The notes under the pieces are model-generated. The model was not told the DNA's origin. It did not search any database and saw only the letters and a program-made list of their open reading frames with translations. 64,000 nucleotides of DNA from Siderastrea radians (lineage: Eukaryota; Cnidaria; Anthozoa; Scleractinia; Rhizangiidae), in the NCBI GenBank assembly GCA_964017195.1, contig OZ024887.1, positions 7,075,959-7,139,958 on the forward strand, written 5' to 3'. Made by a program: the position numbers and the translations under genes. Shown one piece after another: positions 1 to 11,642 of this stretch (position 1 is the first letter of the stretch; every line of letters begins with the position of its first letter).

Positions 1-1278
1 AACCTGAAGAAATGCTTCTTCCACCATAAATTTGGGATCCTGGCAAAATTGCCAGGCCGCGTCATTTTCCCTGATCCAGTTTTTTGTTTGGGCAAACAGT
101 TCTTCGCATGGCGTAAAATCCGGGCTGTATGGCGGAAGGAACACAACCATTGCTCCCGCGGCATGAATCCTGTTAACTACGGCGTCGGTGTGGTGGATAG
201 CCGCATTATCTGTGGCAAATGAAAAATAAGGAAGAAATAAATTAATGTGATGCTAATCGCGTGAATCAGAGAGGGTTTAAATTTCAAATGGAAGGGAATG
301 AAGTATCTGAGGAGTTACAAAAATATTTAATTTCATAACCACCGCCACATCGTAGTGTTGCAAGAAATTTTATGCTTACCCATTATGACCACTGATCGTG
401 GATTGATGCCATTGAATGGAAGCAAGTTAGGCCAGAGCTTTTGATCCACAAACTCTTCAAATTTTGCCCCGTCGACCTTGCCCTGATAGATACCCACTTC
501 TATCATTCCTTCCGTACAAATAACGGGTATGGCCGTTATGCGCGGTCCCCAGTTCTGCGCCTGACGTTTGACCGTGGCTCTGTTACCGACTAGACTATAG
601 CCATAGGTGCGAGAAAGTCTTTTGTCCTAAAAAAGTAAAAGGTTGACGAAAAAATTGTGATTTGTGAAAAATAATTGAAGAGTACAAAAAGTTGTAAAAC
701 AGCAATTGAATACTTACAAATCCGCTTTCGTCCAAAAACATCAACATTTCAGGATCCAGGAAACAAACATTGGACCTGAAAAGTACTCTTGCTTCCTCAG
801 ATCTTTGAAGGGCAATTCTTGCCAGCTTAAAATGATAAAACACGCTTAAATTGACACACCAGGAAAATGATGCAAATTTGCGAAATAAAAAGCCCTATTA
901 TAGTAAAGCGAGTATTTCACAAACCTTTTTGCGGGTGAAACTATTCCGTTTCAAATACCGCAATATGCTGGAAACAACATTTTCTGACCCTGTCTGTTCG
1001 TAGACATCGTAGGCAATCTCTGCAAGAGTTTTGTCCGGGTGTTCAAGAACAACTTCCATAATTACGAACTCCACGTGTGGATGCATGGCAAAACTATTCA
1101 AAGGTCGCCCTAATTTCTCCCATTTTACTTCGCCAGTATTTAGGCATTTTGAAATATAGCGCTCCACCGTTCTTGGGGACATGAATAAAGTAGCCGCTAC
1201 ATCATCTACACTATAACCTAAAAACTCCTTCATCCATATGGCTCGCCATCTAAGATCGTCACTGTACGGACGAGGCAT
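1..1278 (-). CDS. Tc1/mariner-superfamily (IS630-like) transposase, spliced, 3' end off the window
   Basis: Four exons read on the minus strand: 925-1278, 718-825, 380-626 and 209 down to the window edge. All three introns (826-924, 627-717, 210-379) have GT-AG ends, and the frame stays open for 306 codons. The N-terminus (MPRPYSDDLRW..., about residues 1-60) is a helix-turn-helix region. The catalytic domain shows the DDE triad: FLDESGF, VVIMDNAAIHH (this Asp codon is split by the last intron) and FLPPYSPDFTPCEELF, with 34 residues between second Asp and Glu (DD34E). Family knowledge: such proteins cut and paste DNA in the nucleus. The intact frame and clean junctions suggest a young element or a retained host gene. 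I see no terminal inverted repeats inside the window, so which of the two is open. Confidence 0.85.
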
Positions 1279-1396
1279 CGCGGGTTTAATGTATCAATTG
1301 ACTTATTAAAATTCATTGACCGTATCCCAAAATACCTTTCGGGATTGGCTTGTGCAGTTTTTTGCTTTTTTCCGACAACGTTTCTCGAAATAGCTG

Positions 1397-1680
1397 TATA
1401 TAGCAGTTTAAGTGTGAAAAAGAAAACGAATAATGTCAGTTAATTAAAACCATGTAAGCTAAATGTACACGAACAATTTAACATCCTAAAAAAATGCAGA
1501 GAAAAAAAAATGCAGAGGCAAGTTGGAATGTCTGATTTATGAAATGCTATTGATCAAGGAAAGGAGACCAACTCTAAACATGCGAGCAGACTCCATCCAT
1601 GCGAAACTGTTTAATTAGCTGACATTGTTTTAATTGACTGACATTGTTCGTTTTCTTTTTCACACTTAAACTGCCATATA
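1397..1680. mobile_element. Small inverted-repeat (MITE-like) unit
   Basis: Two 54-bp arms, 1397-1450 and 1627-1680, are near-perfect reverse complements sharing AGTGTGAAAAAGAAAACGAA, and enclose about 176 bp of non-coding DNA. No clear target duplication was found. It lies just upstream of the transposase start. Confidence 0.55.
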
Positions 1681-1682
1681 TT

Positions 1683-2480
1683 CTAAACTCATAACTTCAT
1701 CATTTGCATTTAATAATGGCAACAAGACGACGCCGAAACGTCATGTTCTAGCGTTATTTCTTCTAAAATGTTTTTCGATTTCTTCTTTAATCAATTAAAA
1801 CAAGCAAACATTTATAAACCAACGTCATACAACATGAAACGAGTCTTGCATCGTAAATGCTACTTGTTTCCAAATCTATTTTGAACATTTCAAGAGATGA
1901 ACACAAGCTAATGGTTGTGTCTGTGCAGAGACATGCATCACTTAATTTTTCATCGCATTTACCAAGTAGCAACAACAAGTTAAATTCATGTAGCAGGGAC
2001 TAGTCATAGGGACATGTAGTAGCAACCGATTCCACTGCATTTAGAACTCATAATCTAGTTCTGCAAGGTTTCTGTTTAATAAAGCATTGACTAGAAACAA
2101 TGTGGCTTACTAATTGACAACTTTATTGTTAATTTATCACGTTGCCATCTGGATTTGCTATTTTTTGTTACCTTTTATCCTTTGTAGAAGCGATCTTTCT
2201 ATGCCTACGCCCGGCTACAGTGTCACAGTTTGGTATCTCTTCTGCTTGTGTTGAGATTGATTGATCTATATTTGTCCCTATTCACCTGGCCAGTTGCACT
2301 TTACAAACTCTAATACGCTGCTTTTGCCATAAGGTATTTTCGACAAATAAATCCTAAGTTAAGATGCTAAGCTCCTTTGAATCATATTAGCTTAGATTTA
2401 CGGTAGATTTTGCTACTTGCGTGGTTCGTTTTTCCTCCGGAGAGTTTTCTCGTCCGCCATTTTGAATTCTTATGTGGAAT
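1683..2480. other. Unannotated AT-rich stretch
   Basis: No convincing coding sequence, RNA gene or repeat structure was seen here; the short open frames lack any recognisable motif. Confidence 0.5.
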
Positions 2481-2499
2481 ACTGCTGACCGCTCGTTCC

Positions 2500-2556
2500 C
2501 AGACTCCTGTTCCCCGTTACCGGTTCCCGGTTCCCGGTTCCCCGTTCCTGGTTTTA
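2500..2556. repeat. Short degenerate tandem repeat of GTTCCC
   Basis: Repeated GTTCCC/GGTTCCC-type heptamers run across this stretch (CCGTTACCGGTTCCCGG and so on). Low-complexity DNA, no coding sense. Confidence 0.6.
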
Positions 2557-2562
2557 GTAACA

Positions 2563-2935
2563 GCCGTTGACGGTGAATTCAAGTTGTTGTTAGCCCAAGC
2601 AGGTAATGTTATTGCATTTTTTTCTGGAATTACTGTGTTCCATAATTTTGGCCACAGATACTTCATGGCACTCGGCGTCCCTTAATCTAAGTTCTGCAGA
2701 GTCGCGCCACTCCCGTGCCGTGGGGGTTGCAGGGATGGCGCAGTGGTGAGAGCACTCGCCTTCCACCAATGTGGCCCGGGTTCGATTCCCGGTCCCGGTG
2801 TCATATGTGGGTTGAGTTTGTTGTTGGTTCTCGTCCTTGCTCCGAGGGTTTTTCTCCGGGTACAGAAAAACGAAATGGAATGTATGGGTATCAGGTGCGC
2901 GAGTTCTCACATAGGCCCGCGTGGCTTCCGCGTCT
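2563..2935 (+). mobile_element. tRNA-derived SINE plus shared 170-bp leader
   Basis: An RNA polymerase III-type promoter is visible: box A TGGCGCAGTGG at 2736-2746 and box B GGTTCGATTCC at 2779-2789, with tRNA-like spacing. The body continues through a GTTGGTTCTCGTCCTTGCTC segment. About 170 bp upstream of box A (2563-2733) is also shared with the opposite-strand copy at 3350-3750, so the repeated unit is larger than the tRNA head. The end near 2935 is approximate; downstream DNA to about 3320 differs from the other copy. Confidence 0.7.
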
Positions 2936-3349
2936 AGCTCGCTCAAATTGCTCCCAAGGAAGATTACATCAGGGGACGTTCAATAATCACATCGTGCTAT
3001 CGTCGATGAATATTGTGCTACAGTTGAGCGAGTTAAGGCTAAGCACGGTACTCTCCCCTCCCCCCGGAAGGGACGGTTACTCCTTTATGTGGACTATACT
3101 GGGGTTTGCCGCTAGACAGGATACGGTTTTGGTCTCTGTCCCTAAGCATGGTATATAATTTTTATGCCTGTCTTCCCCAACCGGGTATGGTCAGTACGAT
3201 CGACATTCCATTTTGTTGGAATTTCCTTCATTTCATTTCACCCTGTCCTAAACAGGGCCAGGGTGACAAACCCGCAGCGTCACCCCTACACCCAAATATT
3301 GGTCAAAATAAAAATAAATAAATACACTTTATTTCAGTAGGGTGCATAA

Positions 3350-3750
3350 TTACAGTCAAACTGTAGTCTCCCTTATGGCCCTACGTCCAGGTCGAATGGG
3401 AATTTGGAAATGTTGGTTTTTATGGAGGGAGGAAAACCGGAGTACCCGGAGGAAAACCCTCGGAGCAAGGACGAGAACCAACAACAAACTCAACCCACAT
3501 AGGACACCGGGACCGGGAATCGAACCCGGGTCACACTGGTGGAAGGCGAGTGCTCTCACCACTGCGCCATCCCTGCCACCCCCACGGCACGGGAGTGGCG
3601 CGACTCTGCAGAACCTAGATTAAGGGACGCCGAGTGCCATGAAGTATCTGTGGCCAAAATTATGGAACACAGTAATTCCAGAACAAATGCAATAACATTA
3701 CCTGCTCGGGCTAACACCAACTTGAATTCACTGTCAACCGCTTTATCTGC
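3350..3750 (-). mobile_element. tRNA-derived SINE, inverted second copy
   Basis: Reverse complement of the unit at 2563-2935: box B lies at 3516-3526 and box A at 3559-3569 on the minus strand, followed outward by the same leader to about 3750. The 3' part differs from the other copy after the CTCCGGGTAC segment. The two copies face each other and could fold into a long hairpin in a read-through transcript. Confidence 0.7.
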
Positions 3751-3983
3751 ACTTAGTCCGTGCAATTGAAGATGCCGCGAGATGTGTCTTGTGCATTCTT
3801 TTAGGGAAACAACTTCAACGTGGCCTGGGTAACAACTGCTTATAAATCCACAGGCAGTAACCCTCTCCAGAAGAGTGGAAAAACTACACGACGCCATATA
3901 TCAGTACTTACACACTGTGAATGTAACTTACTGCAATACTTATTTTATTTCACGAGCTGTAATTAAATTAGTAGTAAAATTAC

Positions 3984-4652
3984 CCGGGGGGGTACTCTGC
4001 AAATTTTGGGGCGGGGGTGTGCCGCTGGGACTCTGAAACCCTTGCCCTAAACTAGACGAAGTTGACGTGCATTTTGCAACCCTATACTAGACTAAACACC
4101 AAAAATCCGTAACCCTGTCCCAGACTAGCTATTTTTGAGAAACCCCATTACTAACACAGTCCAGCGAAAACAAAATGTTACGTCACATTTTAAATAATGC
4201 TCTCAAAATAAAAGTTTATTTATACTTGTTCAGTTTTTGTTTCCATCAAGTCCTCAATTTCAGGTTAACCCGAGTGAATAAAGAACCGTCATGAGTGTTG
4301 CCTTTCGGATACAACAGCAAAAAACGTCGACTTTCTAAATAACTTCTACGTTTACAACAACTAAAACGCGTTTTAATTGATAGTACATGTATGTAAACCC
4401 ATCTCTATTAACGCTTTCTTTGCTAGTTGCCGGTAAATTTGCCAAATTGATTTCTTTTTAGTGTCAATTGCCGGGAAACCTAGTCTAGACTAAATTCTCC
4501 AACCAACTGATTAGTTTCCTTGAAAATGATACCCTATTCTAGACCAAAACTCTCTGATTTCCGTACCCTGTCTCAGACTAAACAGCTTGAAAACCATACC
4601 CTTCACAGCGGCACATACCCATATAGCGTGTATATGGGAGTACCCCCCCCGG
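3984..4652. mobile_element. 669-bp non-autonomous DNA transposon with 10-bp target duplication
   Basis: The ends are inverted (CCGGGGGGGTACTC at the left; GAGTACCCCCCCCGG at the right) and the unit is flanked by GTAAAATTAC at 3974-3983 and 4653-4662. Near both ends there are degenerate repeats of a CCCT...AGACTA type. No coding sequence. A 10-bp duplication is unusual for hAT (8) and closer to Mutator-like elements (9-11), so the superfamily is left open. Confidence 0.75.
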
Positions 4653-4662
4653 GTAAAATTAC

Positions 4663-5230
4663 AACAGCACGTACATTGCGAAATTACCGCGATTAATAGA
4701 GAGAGTCGTGACCGTAAAAACTCCTTTGTGGAGCTTGTGCTAACATGTAATCCAACAAAGTACTAGCTGTCTGTTGCAAGTTTTTTTTTCTTTTTAACTT
4801 TCCACCAAGTTTTTATCTCAAATAACATAACAGAAATCGAATACGTGACTCTCTCGGTTAGTGTGGTGTGACATGTGCGGGTCAGTGCAGAGGTCACCTG
4901 TCTTTTCGCGTATTCCTCTGGGCGATGAGTTTAAAATATCTTCGCTCAATCAGGAAACCGAAAATTCGTTTGTTTACAGTTTGGAATGTTTATCTGTTGT
5001 ATTGTTGCGTTTTCGGTTGGCAAGGTAGGCGGCATAGTACGTGGTTTCTCTGTGTTTTCGATGTTATCTTGGTTAAGTTGAATGAGTGAATTCCTGTCTT
5101 GTTGAAATGCCGTTAAAAATCTGCTTTGTTTTAACGTAATAAGACTCAGCAAGACTCAAGAAAGCAGAACTTTCTTTCAAAGATCAGGAAAAACATTGTG
5201 CGTGCATGTGTAACTAATGGTGAGCCTATC
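4663..5230. other. Unannotated stretch
   Basis: AT-rich DNA between two transposons; nothing recognisable on either strand. Confidence 0.5.
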
Positions 5231-5234
5231 TTAA

Positions 5235-7289
5235 GGCGGGGGTAAACCTGAAAAACAGGGCATTTTTCGAAGAATTCTCACACCTAGGATTTTAACTGAA
5301 ACCATAGCAAACTATATATCACTGTAAAGCTTATAGATCAAAGATTCTTAAAAAAATCTACTTTGTGTTCCAACACCAATTGTAACGTGACACCGAACAT
5401 TTAAGTGAACCACCTGCTGAGTACTACCAGTGGTTACTTGAGAAAAAATAACTCCTCCTAGATTTGCTGGAAATGAATGGTTTTTGCATCATTTTAAAGC
5501 AGACAAATTGCTTAGTGTTTTAAGCATAGGAAGTTTTGAAATGTTAAAAAGACATGGTACGATGGTTAACTAAAGTTAGCCCTATGAAACCAACATGTAT
5601 TTTCAACCATAACTTCAAGCACATTCATCATATGGAAAAATCCTATGCTTAAAACACAAAACCCATTCAGATCAACAACCCCTGAAAATTTCAGGTCAAT
5701 CTGATAAATTGTTCTCAAGATATCTTTTCTCAAAGGACAAAATATTGCGTAATGAGAAAATGAGCTTTAAACTTACAGGTAAATAAAAAAGTTTATTTTC
5801 ATCAAATTTTAAGGCTCAATTATGGCCTAATTTCTTGTATTAGGCCACAACAGTCTCTATAATCAATTTAAAAGCCTCCAGCCTCATATGTCACCCTTTC
5901 GGCTTCGCACAGAGCTTCTTCACGATGGGTGCGCACAAGCTGCCGAAGTCTCTACCCAGCTCTTTTCATCTTTTCCAATGCCTCATCTTCAAAGACATCT
6001 TAGATCTTGTCCACTTGTTTGTAATAAGCAGACCTAGTGAGGCAGGGCATGTTCATTACAACACAAAATGCTGCAAGGCATTCAAAGCCACTTCCTATCT
6101 CTATTGGGTGGTAGTCTAGACTGCTAGGGAGTTGATGTAGTATGAGAGAGTTTAGCAGAGGGCTGGACTCAGAACAGGAGCTACATTGAGGAGAAAGCTT
6201 GGTCTTGAATGCATATCTTCCTCTAAAGTCAAGGTCCCTTGAGAAAGAAAAACAGAGTGATTAGGTAAAATAAACATAAATTAAACAATTATACACGGAC
6301 AAGAGAAATAATCATATGAATTGCATTTACAGATGTAACTGCATGTCATCAAAATAAAACAGAGTATTTGCTTATTGTTACAACATTAATTTTTATGCAA
6401 ACTCTTACATAGAAAAAACGAAAACTGATTAAGAACAAGTCTCAGATATTGATTTCAAGGAAAAAGAATTTCGCACTGTCTCCAGTGCTGCGAGTTCCCA
6501 AGTAAAACCAAAGGGAGTTACGGATGATGCAACAGATAGAATATTCTCACCTCCTTTATACACGTGTGCACTTGAGACTGAGGAAGATAGATTCTTTAGA
6601 TCTATCAATCTGTATCCTTCGCATTCCGCCGTTTGAGAGCGTGCTTCATCATCAGAGCTTTCTACTAAAAGATCCTCGCTGTCACGTTTGAGTTTATTTC
6701 TCGAGGAGCCAACGGGTTCAACTGAGTCTGAGTCAGATAGCTGAGAATCATGAGATGTGCCTGGAGATGAAGCAGTGATTTCACCATCGACAGGCTAAAG
6801 CTCCTGTGGTTTTACAGCATATCTTTGCCGTTCACAAAGTGGTCTGCCTTTTCTTATTCTTTTGTTAGTCGTTTTCGTCTTCTTTCCGGCCATTCTTGGT
6901 GAATTTTACGGTGATGAACACGATGAAGAATCTCTGTTTACACTTTCGATCGAATCGCTCACGAAATCTATCCCATAGTGATCTTTTTTTCGGTTAACTA
7001 CGTCAAGTAAGATTCAATGAATTGTCCTGAGTCGATGGTGACGCTGTCTTGCAATGGAACACAGAGGAAAACGTTGTAATCAACTGATAAACAAAGAAAT
7101 GCGTTTGTCGTTGCCATGGAAACCAAATCAGTGGACAGAGGCGGGAATTTTAAAATCGCTCGTTAAGGTAGAAAAAGTCAATTTCTCACAAAAAAAAGTT
7201 TCCAAAAGTTAACTTTAATACCTCAAGGGTAGTTTTCCGGGAAAAGCAAAAAATCACATTTTTCACGAAAATTCAGGTTTACCCCCGCC
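5235..7289 (-). mobile_element. 2.06-kb TTAA-flanked DNA transposon (Kolobok-like)
   Basis: Terminal inverted repeats of 17 bp (GGCGGGGGTAAACCTGA at 5235-5251 and its complement at 7273-7289) are bordered by TTAA at 5231-5234 and 7290-7293. TTAA target duplications are typical of piggyBac and Kolobok elements. The interior holds two pieces of a transposase gene on the minus strand (5875-6893). The element is much shorter than a complete gene would need, so it is internally deleted. Confidence 0.7.
5875..6893 (-). pseudogene. Transposase remnant of the TTAA element (two exons, broken)
   Basis: Exon 1 (6551-6893) starts MAGKKTKTTNKRIRKGRP, has an in-frame TAG at 6795-6797 and ends at a GTGAGA donor. 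It contains GYRLIDLKNLSSSVSSAHV, which I recognise from a large invertebrate transposase family often labelled Mutator-like (family recalled, not searched). After a 313-bp intron (6238-6550), exon 2 begins at 6237 in matching phase (TLTLEED). It then shifts frame to IGSGFECLAAFCVVMNMP, typical of the same family, followed by further stops. It cannot encode a full protein. Confidence is good that it is a transposase relic, moderate for the family name. Confidence 0.6.
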
Positions 7290-7293
7290 TTAA

Positions 7294-10200
7294 ACGACAT
7301 TTGTAACTGTTAGCGGTATTCCAGGAATTAAATCTGTAATTTGCATATAATTCTACCCGCTCAGATCACTAAACAGTAAAAATTTACTGACGGGGAAGTA
7401 TTTGATTCCCAAAGCTGTAACTTTCCTGGTGAAAAGTACAATGACAGAGCTTTCTTTCTGTGTAGTCTTAATCATTGAACGATACATACCAGATGCCGTT
7501 TTAAGCGGCCGAAGTTGGCCTTCATTTTACCTTGTGATAAACAGGGTTAAGAGCGGCTCGATAAAAACGCCGCTTGAAAATGTTCGAAACCAAACATTGG
7601 TAAATTTATTACACAGTTTTAAAGTAGAAAGGTTAAATAATGTTCGTGGTTTATTTCGTTTTAAAAGAATCTTTTTTACGCTTTCACCGGCTTCCTAAGG
7701 TTGATTGAGAATTTGAGCCGTTTAGAGACCCTAAAACCGCCATTTTATGCATTTTTCGAACTTTTAAAATTTTCGTCCGTTAAATAACTCGTTGGAACTT
7801 TGGATTATTTTTTCTTGAATTAGCTTACCCAAAGGGATGTTTTGGCAAAATAAAAAAAAATTCGATTTTTTGTGAGTGTCTTTCGATTCTCGATATTCTC
7901 AGAAAATGGCTCTTAAATAACATTAAATCAGATTAAATATTTAAGGTTATTTTAAGCCACATTAAACGCAACACGAAATCCCTCACAGGATTTAAACTTA
8001 CCTTAAAACAACTTTAAGTCAATGTAGAGATTTAGGATTGTTTTAAGTCTAGGTAAACATAGCATTAACCCTTTCACTCCTTTTTTTTTACCGTTAAAGT
8101 AGTTTTTTGAGTGCTATGTTGCCAAACGCCATGAAACTTTGCTACAAAAACGTTTCTTTACAATTAAGCTAGATTTTAAACCAGACTCTGTTGTAAATTT
8201 TAAAATATTTTCCTTTAGCGCGTGCGCATAGGCCAAAATTTGGACTTTTTTTGCAAATTCATTCCCAATTTTTTCTTGCTTCTTTTCCTTCCCTTTTTCT
8301 CTCCCTTTCTTTCTTTTTTTTTTTTTCATCTTCTGCCTTTTTTTGGTCTCAATCCTCGAAGAAACCTGGAAAGGGAACATTGATCAATTTTGCACCTAAA
8401 ATTGGACACGTTTTTCTGGAATAGCTCTGCCAGAATTTAGTCCATGTTGAAAATGGACACACTTATGAATGGATCTGTCCTTGCTGTGTTAGCTGCTTAT
8501 CAAAACAATCTGGTGATGCCAAAAAGAATGTGACGTCACAAGTGGTTCAATGTCTACTCCTCCAAATGTCGACTTTCGCAGCAAAAGTGAAATCTCTTTG
8601 CAGACTCAGACTCAATCTTAAACTCCCATTAAACAATCACAGCATGAAATCTTGGATCTACGAATGTTTATATCACGCGTAAGTATACGTGAATAGAAGG
8701 CCTTTTCTTTACGCATTAGTTCCATGGTGCGTAAAGACGCGTAAATTTACAGAACGCGTGAGGGCTGCGTAAAAGGCAATAAAGATACGTAAAGCACAAA
8801 AATGAAGGTGGGTGTAACTAGCGGTTATTACTTGTGAAAATAGAAAGCGAAATGAAATTTTTACGTCTCATCATTCATGCAAGATTTTCCCGCTGTATTT
8901 TGTCTGGCATTGCTGTCAATACTTTACCGCTCTTTAACGCAGTTCAGCGAATCTTTACCCACTGCTGTTTATGTTCTTTGCGATTCTTTATCCTTTTTCA
9001 CAGTTGGCTCGTAAAATACATTAAATTTTAGTTGTACAGTTATTCGCCAAGAGGTGAAAAACAGCAAGGGAAAACATACGTGCCGCTGAGGAAACTGTGA
9101 CTTGGCTTATTTTTCTTCAAAGAGAAGACTCCAGCACGACTTTCACCGACAGCTCTTCTTCAGTGCTTTTTTTCGAAAGCTAGCTAATTAAGTTCAAGAA
9201 GAGTACTTGTAAAACTACAATTGCTAAAAAAAAAAACCAACTTAAGTTGCTCCCGGTAGCGACTCGACAGACTTTTCCCTGTAAATACACATTTCTCACT
9301 GATTCCAATGCATTCCTCTGGCTGTTTAATTGTGTTAAGCATGAAACATTTCTCGAAATCTATTTTGCTAAAATAAATAATATTTTCCCGCCATCAATCC
9401 GTTTAACAACCAAAAATAACCCAAAAAATGTTTTCGGAAACTTTCAAGCACACGTATAATTATCAAGAGAAAATGAAAATGAAAATGAAGTTTTTCACCC
9501 GCGAAGTATTAATCGAGCACTTTCAAGAACACACCCTGAACTAATTTTAGAAAGCTTTTAGAGTCCCATTTTAGACAAAATAGACTTAAACCGAGAAATA
9601 ATTTGCTTATAGTTACTAAAATAAAGATTTCATTTCGATATGTAACTAAAGACACACTGAAATGGCTTACCGGTTAAAAACAAAACGAACACGAAAACAT
9701 GCCACACTGAACTCACTTACTGAAACGGCGATTCTAAGTTTAGTCGCTAACTTGGGACAGAAATGTCATTCACTTCAAATGAAGAAACCAAAAATATATA
9801 AAAATATCAGGAAGATAAAATATTCCACAACTGAACAAAAAACATATGGAGCTAATAATAAAAAAATATTGACGACAGAGCGAATCCTCAGGTGTTGAAT
9901 ACTAAATTACGAATTAGTCACAACAACCCAATATGCGGTGCCGAAGAAAAACAACCTAGATTGAAAAAACAACACAGACTCAATCTAGGATAGTCACGAT
10001 TTCTACTTTTCGAATAAAATACGCTACTGACTAGAATTGCTCAAAGAAAAATACTGAAAATTACGCACTAAAGTTCAAAAGAAAATTGCGCTTATATATC
10101 AGTTTGCTCACTAATGAAAATTCCTTTAATGAATAAACACAGAAAAAGGGACAAGAAACCTTCAATAACATGCGAAGCACTTGTTTGCCTAGGAAAGCAA

Positions 10201-10480
10201 ACTGCATTCAATTTTCCCCTCGAGTGAAGTTACTCGCATGCCGACAAACGGGAACTACAAGGTAATTTCACAGATATTTTAAACAAGTTTTTAAAACATT
10301 TCAAGAAAATTACCGTAATTTACTAAACATGTAAAGTCGCTCAATTAAACAATTTTTACAATGTAAATCCACAATCAAATCTGTACTTTACTTTACTGCT
10401 CAACTGAAAGAAGGACTTGAAAATCTAAACGAAAGTCGCCGGGTTCTCTCCAGATCTCCTTAGCTTCCACGAAGTTCTAT
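7294..10480. other. Long AT-rich stretch without recognised genes
   Basis: No coding sequence with recognisable motifs. Around 8114-8380 a pyrimidine-rich tract gives a spurious lysine-rich frame on the minus strand. Around 8680-8790 there are several ACGCGTAA/TTTACGC variants. Nothing else was identified. Confidence 0.5.
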
Positions 10481-10829
10481 TCATTCTCAAATTAACGAGT
10501 CTGTCTGGTTTTTGTTGCTATGGAAATTTTACTTAGGCTTAGTAAACGCAGGGCTATAACGCGACTAAAATCCTGCCAGACCTCAAGTATTCGAAGAATA
10601 TCCAGACTCGCGAATGCAGAACAGTTCAAAGCCGGGGGTAGTTCTCCCACAGTGTAAGCTGTATGAGTATGTGCCACTGTTGAGGTCACGGTTTGAGTGC
10701 ACCAGTGGCACACGCCCTCCCAACATCTCACAGAATACACCCCCCGGCCTCACACCAACCTCGTCCCCAGGGTCTTCTTGGCTTTCAATATGGCGGCGGT
10801 TGAAGACAAACAGCGTTCAATTTTTAGGC

Positions 10830-11060
10830 TACAGCATTAGCCATGACGTGACGTCATTGGTTAAAAAAGGGCATTCCGCCTCCCCCGGTCGGGTTGTCTT
10901 GGGACTCCCCTCACCCTCCCCCAGAGTCTGTACGGACGGACGGACGTACGCTGACGTCAGAACCAAAATTTTTCGGATCAACGGGTTACCAATTTTGCTT
11001 ACCCATGGTGCTCCGCGAGCTCCGCTATCAAAAGAAAAACGCAATGAAGCTGGGTAATGT
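10830..11060. repeat. Probable dispersed repeat with GGAC microsatellite
   Basis: A GC-richer island than its surroundings, containing a short (GGAC)n run at about 10934-10948 and open frames on both strands, a pattern typical of a dispersed non-coding repeat. From memory similar sequence is common in coral assemblies; not checked. Confidence 0.35.
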
Positions 11061-11634
11061 TAATACGTGATACCAAAATAAGTGTAGCTCGAATAAATTA
11101 TAATTGGAGTCGTGAAAGCGCCACGTCCCATGCGACCTCTAACATACATTTCTTCACATAAAAATCTATTGCCTTAGTCTAAAAATTGATCGATGTCGGG
11201 TTCTTACTCGACCTACATACAAATCAATGTAACTTAGTAAAGACAATTACGCGCAGCTTTCTAAGAGGCATCGAGGAGAATTTGCAGGCTTACGTAATGT
11301 TGAAATAAATTCCCGCCAGATAATTGTAACACAAAATTATGATTCTGTTTTGACAGCCTGCCCAGGAAAATCTACTAAAATCGCAATTGCATACATCAAC
11401 CGATTTTGATTGTCACAAAGGACTTTGGTGGCGGTCTAGCAAAGAAAATATGTCACAAAACAGAAACGACGAACATCATTACAAACGGCGTGACAAGACG
11501 GAATAATTCTATAGTCCTGTTTTAGGTTTCGTTTCCTGGCGTATCGTAACAAATCGTGCGACTCAAGCCCTTTGTGTTGCTAACACTCGACAGAGCCAAA
11601 AGGAGGTTACCCGAAAATCAGACATACCTTCCTT
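11061..11634. other. Unannotated stretch
   Basis: Nothing recognisable on either strand between the GC-rich repeat and the array-ended transposon. Confidence 0.45.
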
Positions 11635-11642
11635 AAAATTCC

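Noticed and set aside
2736..2800. Functional tRNA gene
   Set aside because: Box A and box B are good, but the acceptor and anticodon arms do not fold into a normal cloverleaf and the sequence occurs twice with SINE-like tails, so it is a tRNA-derived SINE head.
8114..8380. Lysine-rich 88-residue frame on the minus strand
   Set aside because: Low-complexity translation of a C/T-rich tract; no gene structure.
9662..9898. 78-residue plus-strand frame
   Set aside because: Lysine-rich, AT-driven, no domain or splice context.
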